NCBI GenBank assembly: GCA_963682175.1
Contig: OY821770.1
Coordinates: 13,236,501-13,300,500 of the forward strand
DNA length: 64,000 nt
Direction of reading: 5' to 3'
DNA from: Triglochin maritima
Taxonomy: Eukaryota > Streptophyta > Magnoliopsida > Alismatales > Juncaginaceae
Below are positions 9,982 through 21,931 of this stretch, in pieces. Position numbers and translations under genes: made by a program. Positions within the stretch are counted from its first letter, which is position 1, and each line of letters begins with the position of its first letter. The notes below the pieces were generated by a model. That model worked only from the letters and a program-made list of their open reading frames with translations, did not search any database and was not told the DNA's origin.

Positions 9982-10540
9982 GAGGATCAAGACTTGTTGT
10001 TAACACAACTCTCCAACTCAAATTGTCCCAATACATTAGAGAGAAACCTCAATCCTCAAAGCTCCAATTTCTACACTCTATAAGCCTAAACTTCACACAC
10101 TTGATCAATTACTCATCCTACTCAAAGTGTGCTCAATTAGAGAGTGAATCCCACTCAGTTACAAGTGTTGTCAAAAGAAACAAGGACTTCGGTGAAAGCC
10201 CGAAGTGTCCCTCTCGGATTGTGAGAGGAAGAATTCAAGCAAGCGAGGGTTGTTCGCGTTGCTTGTGGTGTAAAGACGTTCTCTCCCGGCCCGGAACGGG
10301 GAGTGGTTAGTGAAGACATAGGCGGAGCTCGCGGAGTCGAGCGGAGCTTGCAAGAGAGGACTAGGACCCGGGTGGGGTGCCGAACCTCTATAAAAACACC
10401 GTGTCTCTTTGTGGTTTGCATTTTCTGTTAATTTCCATACCTATTTTTAAATTTGTTTCCGCTGCATTTATTGTTTGATTAATTAGGGATTAGCGTAATA
10501 GTGATTAGTGGACCCATAACCCACACGATCCTACCGAGGT

Positions 10541-12341
10541 TTGGATAAGTTTTGGGTTTTGCTATAAATAGGAGAGTAAGATTTATCTGAAACGTTTTCT
10601 TCTTCCTCAAGTTAATCAGAGAGTGTGAGAGGCGAATTTGGAGAAGAAGAAGAAGGAGAAAAGGAGAAGGAGAAGAAGTGAAGGAGAAGAGGTTGGTTAG
10701 GCTTGCCAAAGCTTGGGAAGCTTCCACAAACGTCAATAAGGTATGCCAATTCTTCAATATAACTCACTTAAGCTTTGTGAGTGTTGGGGATCGACGTTGG
10801 TGTCGAATTCCCCGTCGGATTGCAACCTGTTCAGAGGTTGAAGACGACGATCGGTCGACCGGTGCCTGTGGGCAGTCGACCGATCCTATTATTATATTGA
10901 TTTGCACCCGCGAACGGTCGAACGATGTCTGAGGACGGTCGACCGTTATGCCAGATTTGTGCGGGAAAAAGGGTTGATGATGTTATCGGTCGAACGGGTC
11001 CACTTAGCCGGTCGACCGAAACAATGAGAATAGGTCGGTTGGGGATTTTGACTTATTAAACGGTCGAACATCCTTAACCTGGTTCGACCGATCTATTCGA
11101 TGCTAAGTCGGTTGGGAGCTTTGACCATAAAAACGGTCGACCGCTCTTTAACTTTCGGTCGACCGACGGAGCATTTTAATTAAGCAGTAGAGTGCCTGTG
11201 ATGTTTCGGTCGAACTGTATCTCAGTTCCGGTCGACCGAATATTCCTTAGGCAAAATGCTGAAATCCCTGTTATCGGTTGAACGGACCCTTGGTTCGACC
11301 GGTCGGATATATAAATATTATAAATATTGTATAGCGTAGACCATCCAAACGGTCGACCGCTAGATGACTTTTGTTCGACCGATAGGTCGGTAATTCGGTT
11401 CGCGTTGTTCGACCGATACACTTGTTTGTACAGTACAGAGTACTATGTGGAAGACCGGTCGACCGGTGTGCTTGTAGCGGTCGACCGATCTGCCGTAGGT
11501 TGGTGGATTTATCCACACGCGAGCCGTCGAGTATAGATCGACTACCGGCTCTGAGGCGACGGTCGATTACCGGCCTTGAGAGCGACGGATTTCACCTTCG
11601 ACGATGGCGTATTATTGTTGGCCTCTCATATCGAGCGGGGTGTGAGAGATGAGTGCCGTAAACCTTGGGCTGTTTGCTGGGGTTTGTCGGTAGGCCGAGG
11701 ATGTTCCGGCAGGGTGCACGTCTGGCGGCTCTTGGGGGAGCAGCGGCTGTCGTCTTGCCCGAGTTGTGCATTCGGCGGGCTGACTCGCTCCTGGGGTGGC
11801 GGCGTAGTGTCAGGGTTCCTTTCTGCACTCTTGGGGAGCAGTGGTGTCGACTGACCCTTGTGAGGCAGCAGTGGACTGACTTGACCTCGTGGTGGCAGGA
11901 GTGGTTCAGTACCGCGGAGGCGGAGATGGGTATTATTGTGGACCCGAGGCGGATGATCATGTGCATTGCATTGCATTGTCTATAATTCCATTTTGTATTT
12001 TAGGAGGTTTGGTATACGAGGTTCCTTCAGGGAACTCAGGCATGTTTCAATTGTTTGCATTTCAAGTAGCGAGCAGCATTAAAGTCGAGGTGGTGACCGA
12101 GGAGGGTGCCCCCGGGATCTGATCCTGTCTTCTTTTAGTATCTTTTGTTGAGGTAGTGATTACATGTGTATTCCTTTCTGTTGTAATCACAGTTGACTCA
12201 TATGTATATTTTGACTTCCACGTGGATCTACATCTTTTATATTATATATATGTTGACTTGTCGTCTCGTGACGTGCCCTGTGTTGACCATTGACGGTCTT
12301 TATTATTGTTTAAATTTTCCGCTGTTTTCGGGGACGTTACA
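10541..12341 (+). repeat. 3' LTR of gypsy copy A, second segment
   Basis: Resumes the gypsy LTR right after the second GAGGT copy and ends GGGACGTTACA, followed by the TCTTC duplication. It includes the TATA box (about 10563) and a palindrome array at about 10850-11490 with the same modules as the 5' LTR. Some modules are better preserved here: the pair changed to CAACCG at 1479 is intact near 11010. Confidence 0.92.
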
Positions 12342-12346
12342 TCTTC

Positions 12347-13939
12347 GAACATATTTCGGGATTAAATTTTGAGAAGTCCAGCATAACGGGGGTGCATACA
12401 CTCCAATCAGAAACACTAATATTTCAAAACATTCTGGGGTGCACTCAAAGTACCATGCCTTTCAAATACCTTGGTATTCGGTTGCAACCAAAAATGGGAC
12501 CTCAACCTCTCTGGAATCCCATCTTGCAAAGGTTGGAGCGAAAACTTGGTAGCTGGACCACGAAACATTTATCGATCGGAGGACGGATCACGATGATCAA
12601 CTCAGTGATTACTTCTATGGCATCATACTACATGACTTGTTTAAAAATGTCACAAGGTATCATCGACAAAATTGATGAAATACGTTGAAACTTTTTATGG
12701 AATAACTCCACAGAACACTCCAAAATAAAGACTTTCGTCAAGTGGTCAAAAGTATGTCAAAAGAAAAAATCGGGAGGGTTCAGAATCTTAAATATTCAAC
12801 TCCTTAGTCTTTGCCTTTGACTGAAAAAATTATGGTTAATACTAAGCGGACAAGAATCAATATGCAACTCAATCATTAGAAATAAATACGATACTAGTCA
12901 CGGGACGGGAATATTCCCGGACAACCAAAAATACTATCACCTTTCTTCAAAGATTTGGTGTATTGGATACTTGTGATTTGTAATCTTAGCACAGTTGAAG
13001 TGGGCAGAGGTGATACAACTATGTTTTGGTTGGATAAATGGTACAATAACATACCATTGGCAGAAAGCCATACTAATATGTTTAGAATATCTAAACAACG
13101 CTTGATCTCAGTTAAACAATTCTGGGAGAACGAACCATTCTCTTCTGACTGGTTTCAACGCAGATTCAGCAGCCCCGTAACAAATATCCATTTAAACGGA
13201 CAAAACAACAAATATCCATTCTATAATCACATATGGCGTTCAAATTAATAGCCCTCTGAAAGTAAAGATTTTTCTTTGGATTATGTACGAACAAAAATTA
13301 TTAACAAAGGATCGAATTATAAAAGGACACATCCCAATTGACCCCACTTAACTTTGGGAAACGATTGAACATCTTTTTTTCACATGTACTTTTGCACGAC
13401 AATTTTGGGATATCGGAATTGAGATTAACCTGAACTTAACTTTGGAAATTAATAATGAATTCCGACTACATGCTACAAACCAACTCGGTTTGACAACGGT
13501 AGAATTGAATAACCTTGTAAATTGCTTTTGTTGGGTAGTTTGGAACGAAAGAAATAATCGAGTTTTTCGACAATCTTTAAATTCTTTCTTACATGTGATA
13601 AGTGAATGTTTCGATCTTCTTCTATTCTGGACAAGTTCACGTAAAAGAGGGGCACATGAGCTTTCACAAACCCGAATAAAACAGACTCTCATGGAAAATT
13701 TTACAACACTCCCGGCAATAATCACTACCCGTCACTCGGTCCTGCCAATCAGCAATGCTGAATTAATTGGAAGTAATTTGGATGATTTTCATCCTCATGC
13801 ATTATTGGAGGTGATGGCTCAAGATGATGAGAGGCGTCTGGCCGAAGAGGCAGGAGTAGTTATGGAGCGAGATATGGTCTTGATGGAGACGAGCCCTCTT
13901 CCCCGCCGTAGCAACTCGCTCGTTGACACAAATACCTGA
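12347..13939 (+). pseudogene. LINE, C-terminal part (RT thumb, zf-RVT-like tail)
   Basis: Continues the LINE frame directly after the gypsy insertion (ISGLNFEKS near 12355-12380). It keeps the blocks FKYLGIRL, SWTTKHLSIGGRITM and SVITSMASYYM typical of plant LINE RT thumb regions (to 12688). Several stops and frame changes follow. About 13250-13939 holds the cysteine/histidine-poor remnant of the zf-RVT region, with a recognisable FCWVVWNERNNRVF block near 13527-13568. The last open frame ends at 13937-13939. Its first half is at 124-929. Confidence 0.8.
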
Positions 13940-14288
13940 TGAAGTCGTTCCTAGACATGAGGCTATGTTAGTATTTGTTGCTATCTTTCAATCAACCATA
14001 GCGGTTGACAAACTTTTTTTCGTAATTTATGCGATATCATACGCATTAAACCTGGACGAATGTAATCTTTTAGAGGAGTTGTGTTTTGCAACCTCTTTTA
14101 TCTAATGCAATCTATCCATTATAAAAAAAACAATTACTCAAGTTCACAATTGTGCTGAGCCAATAAAAAACTACACGTGTACAAATGACCAATAAAATAC
14201 TTTTGAAAGTACACCCAAACATGATATTACTTGCAATTTACTCGAACTCTAGAGTTTATATATTTAGGTTAGGACCTACATGTTCAAC
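13940..14288 (+). other. LINE 3' UTR and A-rich tail, then unexplained 150 bp
   Basis: No coding capacity. An A-run (ATAAAAAAAA, 14121-14130) is the likely LINE tail. The 150 bp after it, up to the second copy of the 17-bp repeat, are AT-rich and unassigned; they could be 3' transduced sequence or a later small insertion. Confidence 0.45.
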
Positions 14289-14305
14289 TTTTAAGAGTAA
14301 CAATT
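14289..14305. repeat. Candidate LINE target-site duplication, right copy
   Basis: Exact 17-bp match to 107-123. Confidence 0.5.
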
Positions 14306-15381
14306 TAGTTTGAAACTTCATTTTCTCTTAACACAAATTAGTCATTTATGTGTCTTAAAATGAGTGGTCACAATCAGAATTTTCTTTCCTTGCCGCTTCT
14401 AAACAAACAATGTCATAACTTTCAACGTACTATTACTATGTTTCTTCTTCCACCAAACAAACCGATTCAACATGCAGCTGGAATGGCTTCAAGGAAAAGT
14501 CATGCAAGAATGCAATTCAGATTAGGGTAGAGTTTAAGTGCTAGAATTTCCCTCTTTCTTTTAAATTCCTAAAGTCAACCAAAAATACCATGAAGTTCAT
14601 TTGACAAAGCCCGAGCAAATAGAAAAATAGAGCAATGAGGTGTCTACATTATTTCTTATATATGACCATTCACCGTTGAGTTGATACAAATATACTCGGT
14701 CGTATCAAAGTTGAGTTTATTATCACATGTAGGTCTTAATTGCTTACTACACTTGTCTTTGGGTCATTAAAAGATATTCACGTGGCTTGTTCCAATACGC
14801 GATGCAATGACGTCGTACTTGTTAATGAACGCAAGCAAGAGACTTCAAAGCCTAAATAAGTAGTTTAACTGCACCAGCTGTACATGTCTGTTCCAGAATG
14901 GGTTAAGTTAATGCGAATTAATGTCAAATTATCAACTAATTAAATAACACCCAAAGGACAAATCACATATGGAATTTGTGAGAATTGTTCTTCATGGTCA
15001 TACTTATCTCGATGGAGTGGTATTACATTTTGAAAATGAAAATGGGCACCTTGGAAAATGTCAAGGGCAACTTGTATGTGTTATTATATATTTTAAAAAT
15101 GGACACCTACATGTTTTTTTTTAAGTTTAAATAGACGCCTACACGTCGGTAGTTGCGGTTGACAATACCCAAATCCCCTAGCTTCTTTAGAAAATGCGCT
15201 TTTCATTACATTGCCGGCTCTTGTCTTGACCTATATATTTCCATGGTTGTTTGGAGTAAAAGGTTCGACGCAGGGTCGTAATTGGGACGTGTTACACTCG
15301 TCAATCCGTAAAATCCACTCTGTTGGATTTAAGTTAGGGTTGAAACTTTCAACCCGTGAATCCGCCTCCTTAATGGATATG
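14306..15381. other. AT-rich intergenic stretch, no gene seen
   Basis: No ORF with recognisable product and no clear repeat ends. The last 200 bp are less AT-rich and hold a short open frame (15211 to the insertion site) that I do not recognise. The minus-strand gypsy element inserted into it at 15386. Confidence 0.6.
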
Positions 15382-15386
15382 GTTAC
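15382..15386. repeat. Target-site duplication GTTAC (left), gypsy B
   Basis: GTTAC directly before TGTAACGTAC, repeated at 24778-24782 after TTATTACA. One duplication encloses the whole three-LTR composite. Confidence 0.9.
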
Positions 15387-17314
15387 TGTAACGTACCCGA
15401 AAACAGCGGAAAATTTAAAACAATAATAAAGACCGTCAACGGTCAACACTGGGCACGTCACGAGACAACAAGACGAAATATATATATATATATATACAGA
15501 TCCATGTGGAAGTCAAACTATACATATGAGTCAACTGTGATTACAACAAAAATGAATATACATGTAATCACTACCTCAACAAAAGATATAAAAGAGGACA
15601 TGATCTGATCCCGGGGGCACCTTCCTCGGTCACCACCTGACTCTAATGCTACTCGCTACCTGAAATGCAAATAAACAAACATGCCTAAGTTCCCTGCAGG
15701 AACCCCGTATACCAAACCTCCTAAAATACAAAAAGGAATTAAAGACAATGCAATGCAATGCACATGATCATCCACCTCGGGCCCACAATAATGTCATCAC
15801 CGCCTCCGCGGCAATGAACCACTCCTGCCACTAGGGTCAAGTCAGTCCACCGCTGCCTCACAAGGGTCAGTCGACACCACTGCACCCCAAAAGTGCAGGA
15901 AGGAACCCCCGACACACGCCGCCACCCCAGGAGCGAGTGAGCCCGCCGAATACACAACTCGGGTCAGACGACAGTCGCTGCTCCCCCAAGAGCCGCCAGA
16001 CGCGCACCCTGCCGGAACATCCTCGACCTACCGCTAAACCCTCGCAAACTGCCCAAGGTTTACGACACACATCCCTCACACCCCGCTCGGTAAGAGAGGC
16101 AACAGTAATACAATAATACGCCCTCGTCGAAGGTGAAATCCGTCGCTCTCAAAGCCGGTAATCAACCGTCGCCTCGGAGTCGGTAGTCAACCTATACTCA
16201 ACGGATCACGTGTGAATAAATCCACCAACCTGCGGCAGATCGGTCGACCGCTACAAGCACACCGGTCGACCGGTCCTCCACACAGTACTCAGTACTGTAC
16301 AAACAAGTGTACCGGTCGAACCACACCAACCGAATTACCGACCCATCGGTCGAACAAAAGTCATATAGCGGTCGACCGTTTGGATGGTCTACGCTATACA
16401 ATTTTATATAATATATATATCCGATCGGTCGAACCAAGGGGTCGTTCAACCGATAACAGGAAATTCAGCATTTTGCCTAAGTGGTATTCGGTCGACCGGA
16501 ACTGCTTTACAGTTCGACCGAAACATCACATGCACTCTACTGCTTAATTAAAATGCTCAGTCGATCGACCGAAAGTTAAAGAGCGGTCGATCGTTTTGAT
16601 GGTCAAAGCTCCCAACCGACTTAGCATCGAATGGATCGGTCGAACAAGGTTAAGGACGTTCGACCGTTTAATAAGTCAAAATCCCCAACCGACCCATTCT
16701 CATTGTTTTTCGGTCGACCGGCTAAGTGGTCCCGTTCGACCGATAACAGCATCACGCCTTTTTCCCGCACGAATTTGGCATAACGGTCGACCGTCCATAG
16801 ACATCGTTCGACCGTTCACGGGTACAAATCAATATAATAATAGGATCGGTCGACTGCCCACAAGCACCGGTCGACCGATCGTTGTCTTCAACATCTGAAT
16901 TGGTTGCAATCCGACGGGGAATTCGACACCAACGTCGATCCCCAACACTCACAAGGCTTATGTGAGTTATAATGAAGATTTGGCATACCTTATTGAAGCT
17001 CGTGGATATCTCCCAAGCTTTGGCAAACTCCACCCAACTCTTCTCCTTCATTTCCTCTCCTTCTCCTTCTCTCCTTCTTCTTCTTCTTCTCCGAATTTCC
17101 TCTCTCACTCTCTGTTTGCTCAACAGAAGAAACGTTTTAGGTAAAAATCTGATCTTAATATATATACCTACTTTAATTAACCACCTTCAAATTCTCCAAT
17201 CACAATAAGCCACCTCATATTCTCAAATCTTATCCCCCCACATCTAAGTGTGCTTAATTAGCTTAATAGGTTTAGTTTAGTTTAATTAAGGTGTTTAGAT
17301 TTAAGGTTATTACA
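15387..17314 (-). repeat. 3' LTR of gypsy copy B (1,928 bp)
   Basis: Ends TGTAAC (plus-strand left) and TTATTACA (right). It carries the palindrome array at about 16236-16880 and the CT-rich complement of the GA tract near 17035-17105. A run of TA dinucleotides near 15478-15495 differs in length between LTRs. Confidence 0.92.
16236..16880. repeat. Paired palindrome array in copy B 3' LTR
   Basis: Same module order as in copy A, seen in reverse: CGGTCGACCG and GGTCGAAC-type halves in pairs, for example at 16240-16275, 16484-16522 and 16565-16590. Some cores have drifted from TCGACCG to TCGATCG. Confidence 0.85.
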
Positions 17315-17330
17315 ATCTACCATCCTTAAA
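17315..17330 (-). other. Polypurine tract of gypsy copy B
   Basis: Minus strand AAGGATGGTAGAT, a variant of copy A's AAGGAGGGTAGAT, adjoining the LTR. Confidence 0.75.
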
Positions 17331-17363
17331 AGAATTTCGTCCGCGAAATTCGAAGCAACTGAC

Positions 17364-20300
17364 TTACCGGAACAACTCTGGATACTGCCTCCTGACATCC
17401 TCCTCGATCTCCCAGGTAGCCTCTCTGACACTGTGATGCTGCCACCTGACCTTCACCATCAGAATCGCTCTCCTCCTGAGCTGATGTACCATCTGATCCA
17501 CAATCTCAACTGATCTCTCATCTAATGACAAATCCTGTTGGATCTCCGGTACTGCTATCTCAATCACATGAGCTGGATCGACCACGTACTTCCTCAGCAT
17601 AGAAACATGGAAGACGTTGTGAAGTCCTGCGAACTGTGGCGGTAAGGCAATCCTATATGCCACCTCACCGACCCGATCCAATATCTCAAAAGGTCCGACA
17701 TACCTCAGACTCAACTTCCCCTTCTTCCCGAATCTCATCACCCCTCTGGAAGGTGAGATCTTCAGGAAGACATGATCTCCTACATCAAAAGTCAGCTCAC
17801 GCCTCCGCGTATCAGCATAACTCTTCTGCCTGCTCTGTGCTGTAGCTAGTCGTCTCCGAATCACGTCGACCTTCTCTGAATATAACTGGATAATGTCAGG
17901 TCCAACTAGTTGTCTCTCGCCCACATCACTCCAGCATACCGGTGATGTACACGGTCTCCCGTATAATGCCTCATATGGTGTCATCCCAATACTCGAGTGG
18001 TAGCTGTTGTTGTAGGCGAACTCTATCAGCGGCAAGTGCTCATCCCAATGCCCGGCCCAGTCAAGTGTACATGCTCTCAGCATGTCCTCCAATGTCTGTA
18101 TCGTCCGCTCTGACTGACCATCTGTCTGTGGATGGAAAGCTGTGCTAAACTTCAGGCGTGTCCCCAGTGCTCTGTGTAGACTCTCCCAAAATCGCGAAGT
18201 AAATCTGGGATCTCTATCTGAAATGATACTTACTGGTACACCATGAAGTCTGACAATCTCATCAATATATAACTTAGCTAGACCCTCCAGAGCAAGAGTG
18301 GTCCTAATAGCTAAGAAATGCGCCGACTTGGTCAGTCGATCGACTATAACCCAAATCGCATCGTGGAATCTCCGTGTCTTCGCCAGCCCCGTAACAAAAT
18401 CCATCGTCACGTGCTCCCACTTCCACTCAGGCAACTCAATCCTCTGCATCTGCCCTGCTGGTCTCTGGTGCTCGATCTTCACCTGCTGACAGACCAAACA
18501 CCTCGACACAAAGTCTGCAACGTCCTTCTTCATACCTCGCCACCAGAAGTTCCGCTACAGATCTTTGTACATCTTGGTGCTCCCTGGATGAATGGAATAT
18601 CTCGATCTGTGTGCCTCCTCTATGATATCATGTCTCAGGTCATCTGTCTTCGGCACCCAGATACGGTCTCTGAATCTCAGACCTCCATCAACTTCAACTC
18701 GGAAGTCTGACTCATCTCTAGCAGCTAACTGTAACAAACTGCTCAACTCCTCATCTGTAGTCTGAGCATGAATCACTGCTGATACTGTCTGAGGCTCTAC
18801 TCTCAATCCTGCAATCACTGCACCCTCAGAGCTATCTGCAAATGGTCTCCACTCTGCTAAAGAATCCAGTAGTCGCCACTCCTGAATGCATATGCCTGCT
18901 ACTGATACCTCCACCTTCCGGCTCAAAGCGTCTGCAACTGTGTTCGCCTTCCCCGGATGGTAAGAGATGGTGAAATCATAGTCTTTAATGAACTCAAGCC
19001 ATCTGCGCTGTCTCATGTTCAGCTCCTTCTGCGAGAACAGGTACTTCAGACTCTGATGATCTGTAAACACCTCAAACTGCTTGCCATAAAGATAGTGTCT
19101 CCAGGTCTTCAGTGCGTGAACCACTGCTACTAACTCCAAATCATGTGTCGGGTAATTCCTCTCATGGACCTTCAGCTGTCTGGATGCGTACGCGATCACC
19201 CTTCCGTGTTGCATAAGTACACATCCTAAGCCAACACCTGAAGCGTCGCTATAAATCACGAATCCACCCGTGCCACTCGGCAATGACAATACTGGTGCTG
19301 TGGTCAACAGTATCTTCAGCTCCTGAAAGCTATCCTCGCACTTCTGTGACCATACAAAGGTGACTCCCTTATGCGTCAGAGCCATCAGTGGTGCTTCCAA
19401 TCTCGAGAAGTCTTTGATGAAGCGACGATAATAACCCGCCAGTCCAACAAAGCTCCTAATCTCCGTCACGCTCGTAGGGGTCCTCCACTGTGTCACTGCC
19501 TCTACCTTCGCCGGATCCACTGATATCCCCTCTGCTGATACAATGTGTCTGAGGAATGCCACTCTGTCCAACCAAAACTCGCACTTTGAGAACTTAGCAT
19601 ATAACTGCTGAGTCCTCAAGGTGCTGAGTACAATCCTCAGATGCTCTCTGTGCTGCTCCACATCTGGTGAATAGATCAAAATGTCATCCACGAAGACAAT
19701 CACAAATATATCAATATACTCCCTGAATGTCCGGTGCATCAAATCCATGAACGCTGCCGGAGCATTCGTCAATCCAAATGGCATCACCAAGAACTCATAG
19801 TGTCCATATCTCGTCCTGAAAGCTGTCTTCTGGATGTCCTCATCTCGAATCCTTAACTGGTGATATCCTGAACGCAGGTCAATCTTCGAGAAAACCTTCG
19901 CTGACTGCAGCTGGTCAAAAAGGTCCTCGATCCTAGGTAAGGGATACCTATTCTTCACCGTCACCTGGTTCAACATCCTGTAGTCTATGCACATCCTCAA
20001 GGATCCGTCCTTCTTCTTCACAAACAAAACTGGTGCACCCCAAGGCGAGACACTCGGCCTGATAAATCCAGAATCCATCAACTCCTGCAACTGCTTCTTC
20101 AACTCTGTCAACTCAGCAGGTGCCATCCGGTATGGAGCCTTCGACTGCGGTGTAGTGTCAGCTACCAGCTCTATGCCGAACTCCAACTCCCGGTGTGGTG
20201 GTAAACCTGGAATCTCCGTTGGAAAAACATCCGCGAACTCCTGCACCACCTCAATGTCCTCTAGCCTCTGAGACTCTGCCTCCGCAACCACAAGTGTCGC

Positions 20301-21806
20301 TAAAAATGCTGCACAACCCTGCTGCAACAGCCTCTGAGCTCTCATGGCAGATACAATAATGCGGCCTCCTCTGCTTCTGATCCCTCTAATCAGAATATCA
20401 GGCAAACCCTTCCTCGGAATCAAAATCTTCTTCTCACGGCACAAGACTCGAACATCATATTGGGACAGCCAATCCATCCCAAGTATGACATCAAAGTCCT
20501 CCATCGGTAGCAAGACCAGGTCTGCCAGAAACTCCTGATCTCCAGAAACAACCGTGGCGCCGGGGACAAATCTCCCCACAGTGCCCACCAGACCCAGGGG
20601 TGTCCTGACCTCCAAAGTGGCAGTCAACATCGCAAGGGTACAACCCAACACTCCCGCAAATCGCTCTGAGATGAACTAGTGTGTCGCGCCACAATCAAAT
20701 AGCACCCTAGCTACGAAACCAGCGACAAGAAGCGTACCTTCCACTACAGCGCCTCCATCCCTAGCCTCCTCTGCCTGGATGGTGTAAACTCTGCCAGTGC
20801 GCTGCCCCTGCTGTGGTCTGAAAGGTGGTCTACCTCCGCCTCCACCTCTGCCTGGTGCTGGTAATCCCGGTGGTCTGCTCGACCCCGCTCCTCGGGTCGG
20901 ACAACTCCAAATAAAGTGGCCCAGCTGGCCACAACCATGACAAGCTCCGGTGGGAAAACACGACCTAGAGTGAAACCTGCCACAACTACCACAAGGCTCA
21001 GTTCGTGGTGCTGCAGCTCCTGCTCCCTCAAACCGGGGCCTCTTGCCCGGATTCCCCCCAGTCTGACTTCCCGGCCGTCCAGAGAACCTACCCGATGGCC
21101 TCCTCTCATCCTGGTAGTTCTCTCTATAGTCACGATCGAGAACAGTAGCACTCTTCACTGCATCGGCTAACGTGCTCGGCATATGTGTCAGCACCTTCGT
21201 CCTCAACTGCTTCCGGAGCCCTCAGACGAACTTCCCAGCCCTCTGCTCCTGTGTGATGTACATCTCGGGACAATAACGCTCAAGGGCGTTGAACTTCCCG
21301 ATGTAGCCTGCCAGGGTCATGTCCCCCTGCTGAAGGCTCAGAAACTCCTCCCTCTTCGCATCCTGCACATGCTGCGGAAAGTACTGCTCGTTGAACTCGC
21401 CAACGAACTCCTCCGAGGCTATATCGTCTCTATCCGCAAACACCACTGCAGATGTGGACCTCCACCAGTTGGACGCAGCACCGCCCAACACATAAGTAGC
21501 CAGGCCCACTCTTGCCTCCGGAGGACAACCAATAGCACTGAAGATCTTCTGCATCGTGAAGATCCACTCCTCCGCAGCCTCTGCATCATACTGCCCCAGA
21601 AAGGTAGGCGGATGCTGGCGCATAAACCGGTCATGCATAGCACCAGTCCCCGTCTGCCCAGTCTGTGCTGCCTGCTGCTGTAGCATCACAGTCAGACGTC
21701 CGACCGTATCGAACAACGTCCGACGCTCATCCTCCCATGCCTCATCCCTCGCAGTCTCACTCTCACCGTGAGTATGAGCGACGACCTTCCCCCGTGTAGG
21801 AGGCAT
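17364..21806 (-). pseudogene. gag-pol: Gag-pol polyprotein of gypsy copy B, three nonsense codons
   Basis: One continuous frame of 1,480 codons without frameshift. Order: gag (from MPPTRGK at 21806) with CCHC knuckle near 20.93 kb; aspartic protease (DCGATH at about 20.68 kb, GMDWL near 20.47 kb); RT with FVDD near 19.69 kb; RNase H (YSDASG near 19.24 kb); integrase HHCC finger and DDE core (about 18.58-17.99 kb); chromodomain at the C-terminus. Stops: TGA 21222-21224 in gag, TAG 20676-20678 right after the protease active site, TAG 18555-18557 between RNase H and integrase. The CAG-to-TAG and CGA-to-TGA types fit decay of methylated cytosines. It is the best preserved coding unit of the window and lacks only these three codons. 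Confidence 0.94.
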
Positions 21807-21916
21807 CTGCCAAACGAAACAAGACAATCATTAATATAAAATATGCATGCATGATCCTCTAAGACCTACTTCCTAACTCAAAGGTGGTTTCTTTGGACAA
21901 GTACGCCGGAATCAAC

Positions 21917-21928
21917 GCTCTGATACCA
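21917..21928 (-). other. Primer binding site, tRNA-iMet (copy B)
   Basis: Minus strand TGGTATCAGAGC, three bases inside the LTR end at 21932, identical to copy A. Confidence 0.93.
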
Positions 21929-21931
21929 AAT

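Larger units (their letters stand above)
7054..10535 (+). mobile_element. Internally deleted Ty1/copia element, Sirevirus-like
   Basis: Flanked by GAGGT duplications (7049-7053, 10536-10540) inside the gypsy 3' LTR. Order: partial 5' LTR (7054-7872), a fragment of gag (7873-8424), a non-coding stretch with repeated G-rich polypurine motifs (8425-9047), and a full 3' LTR (9048-10535, 1,488 bp). The primer site, most of gag and all of pol are missing. The Lys/Asn-rich coiled-coil gag tail with WVPK repeats and the multiple polypurine motifs resemble Sireviruses (SIRE/Maximus lineage), a family assignment made from memory. It starts TGTTG; the last base is C where A is expected. Confidence 0.75.
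9048..10535 (+). repeat. 3' LTR of copia element (1,488 bp)
   Basis: Begins TGTTGGCTTT. The palindrome array spans 9427-9877, upstream of a TATA box (9974-9981), with the R/U5 region to 10535. A closely related solo LTR lies on the minus strand at 46246-47718 (1,473 bp), which confirms the length. ORFs at 10023-10421 are inside U5 and are not considered genes. Confidence 0.9.
930..12341 (+). mobile_element. Ty3/gypsy chromovirus (Tekay-like), copy A, plus strand
   Basis: Complete-ended LTR retrotransposon: 5' LTR 930-2809, tRNA-iMet primer site 2813-2824, gag-pol 2935-6931, polypurine tract 6968-6980, and 3' LTR 6981-7053 plus 10541-12341. The 3' LTR is interrupted by a copia element. A 5-bp duplication (TCTTC) flanks it inside a LINE. 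The single gag-pol frame order (gag, protease, RT, RNase H, integrase, chromodomain) and long LTRs of about 1.9 kb fit the Tekay/Del clade of plant chromoviruses. The protease is deleted and several stops are present, so it cannot move by itself. The same family is present on the minus strand at 15387-24777. Confidence 0.92.
124..14288 (+). mobile_element. 5'-truncated plant LINE, split by nested LTR elements
   Basis: A non-LTR retrotransposon of plant LINE (L1-like) type. Its left part (124-929) begins inside the reverse transcriptase domain and its right part (12347 to about 14131) resumes exactly where the left part stops. Everything in between is the gypsy element at 930-12341 and its copia passenger. 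The endonuclease and ORF1 are missing, as expected for 5' truncation during target-primed reverse transcription. A short A-run near 14122-14130 marks a probable 3' tail. Frameshifts, stops and a mutated catalytic residue show it is dead. The outer limits rest on the 17-bp direct repeat at 107 and 14289. Confidence 0.75.

Noticed and set aside
10023..10421. Open frames around a possible small gene after a TATA box
   Set aside because: They lie in R/U5 of the copia 3' LTR, and the solo LTR on the minus strand does not keep the frame.
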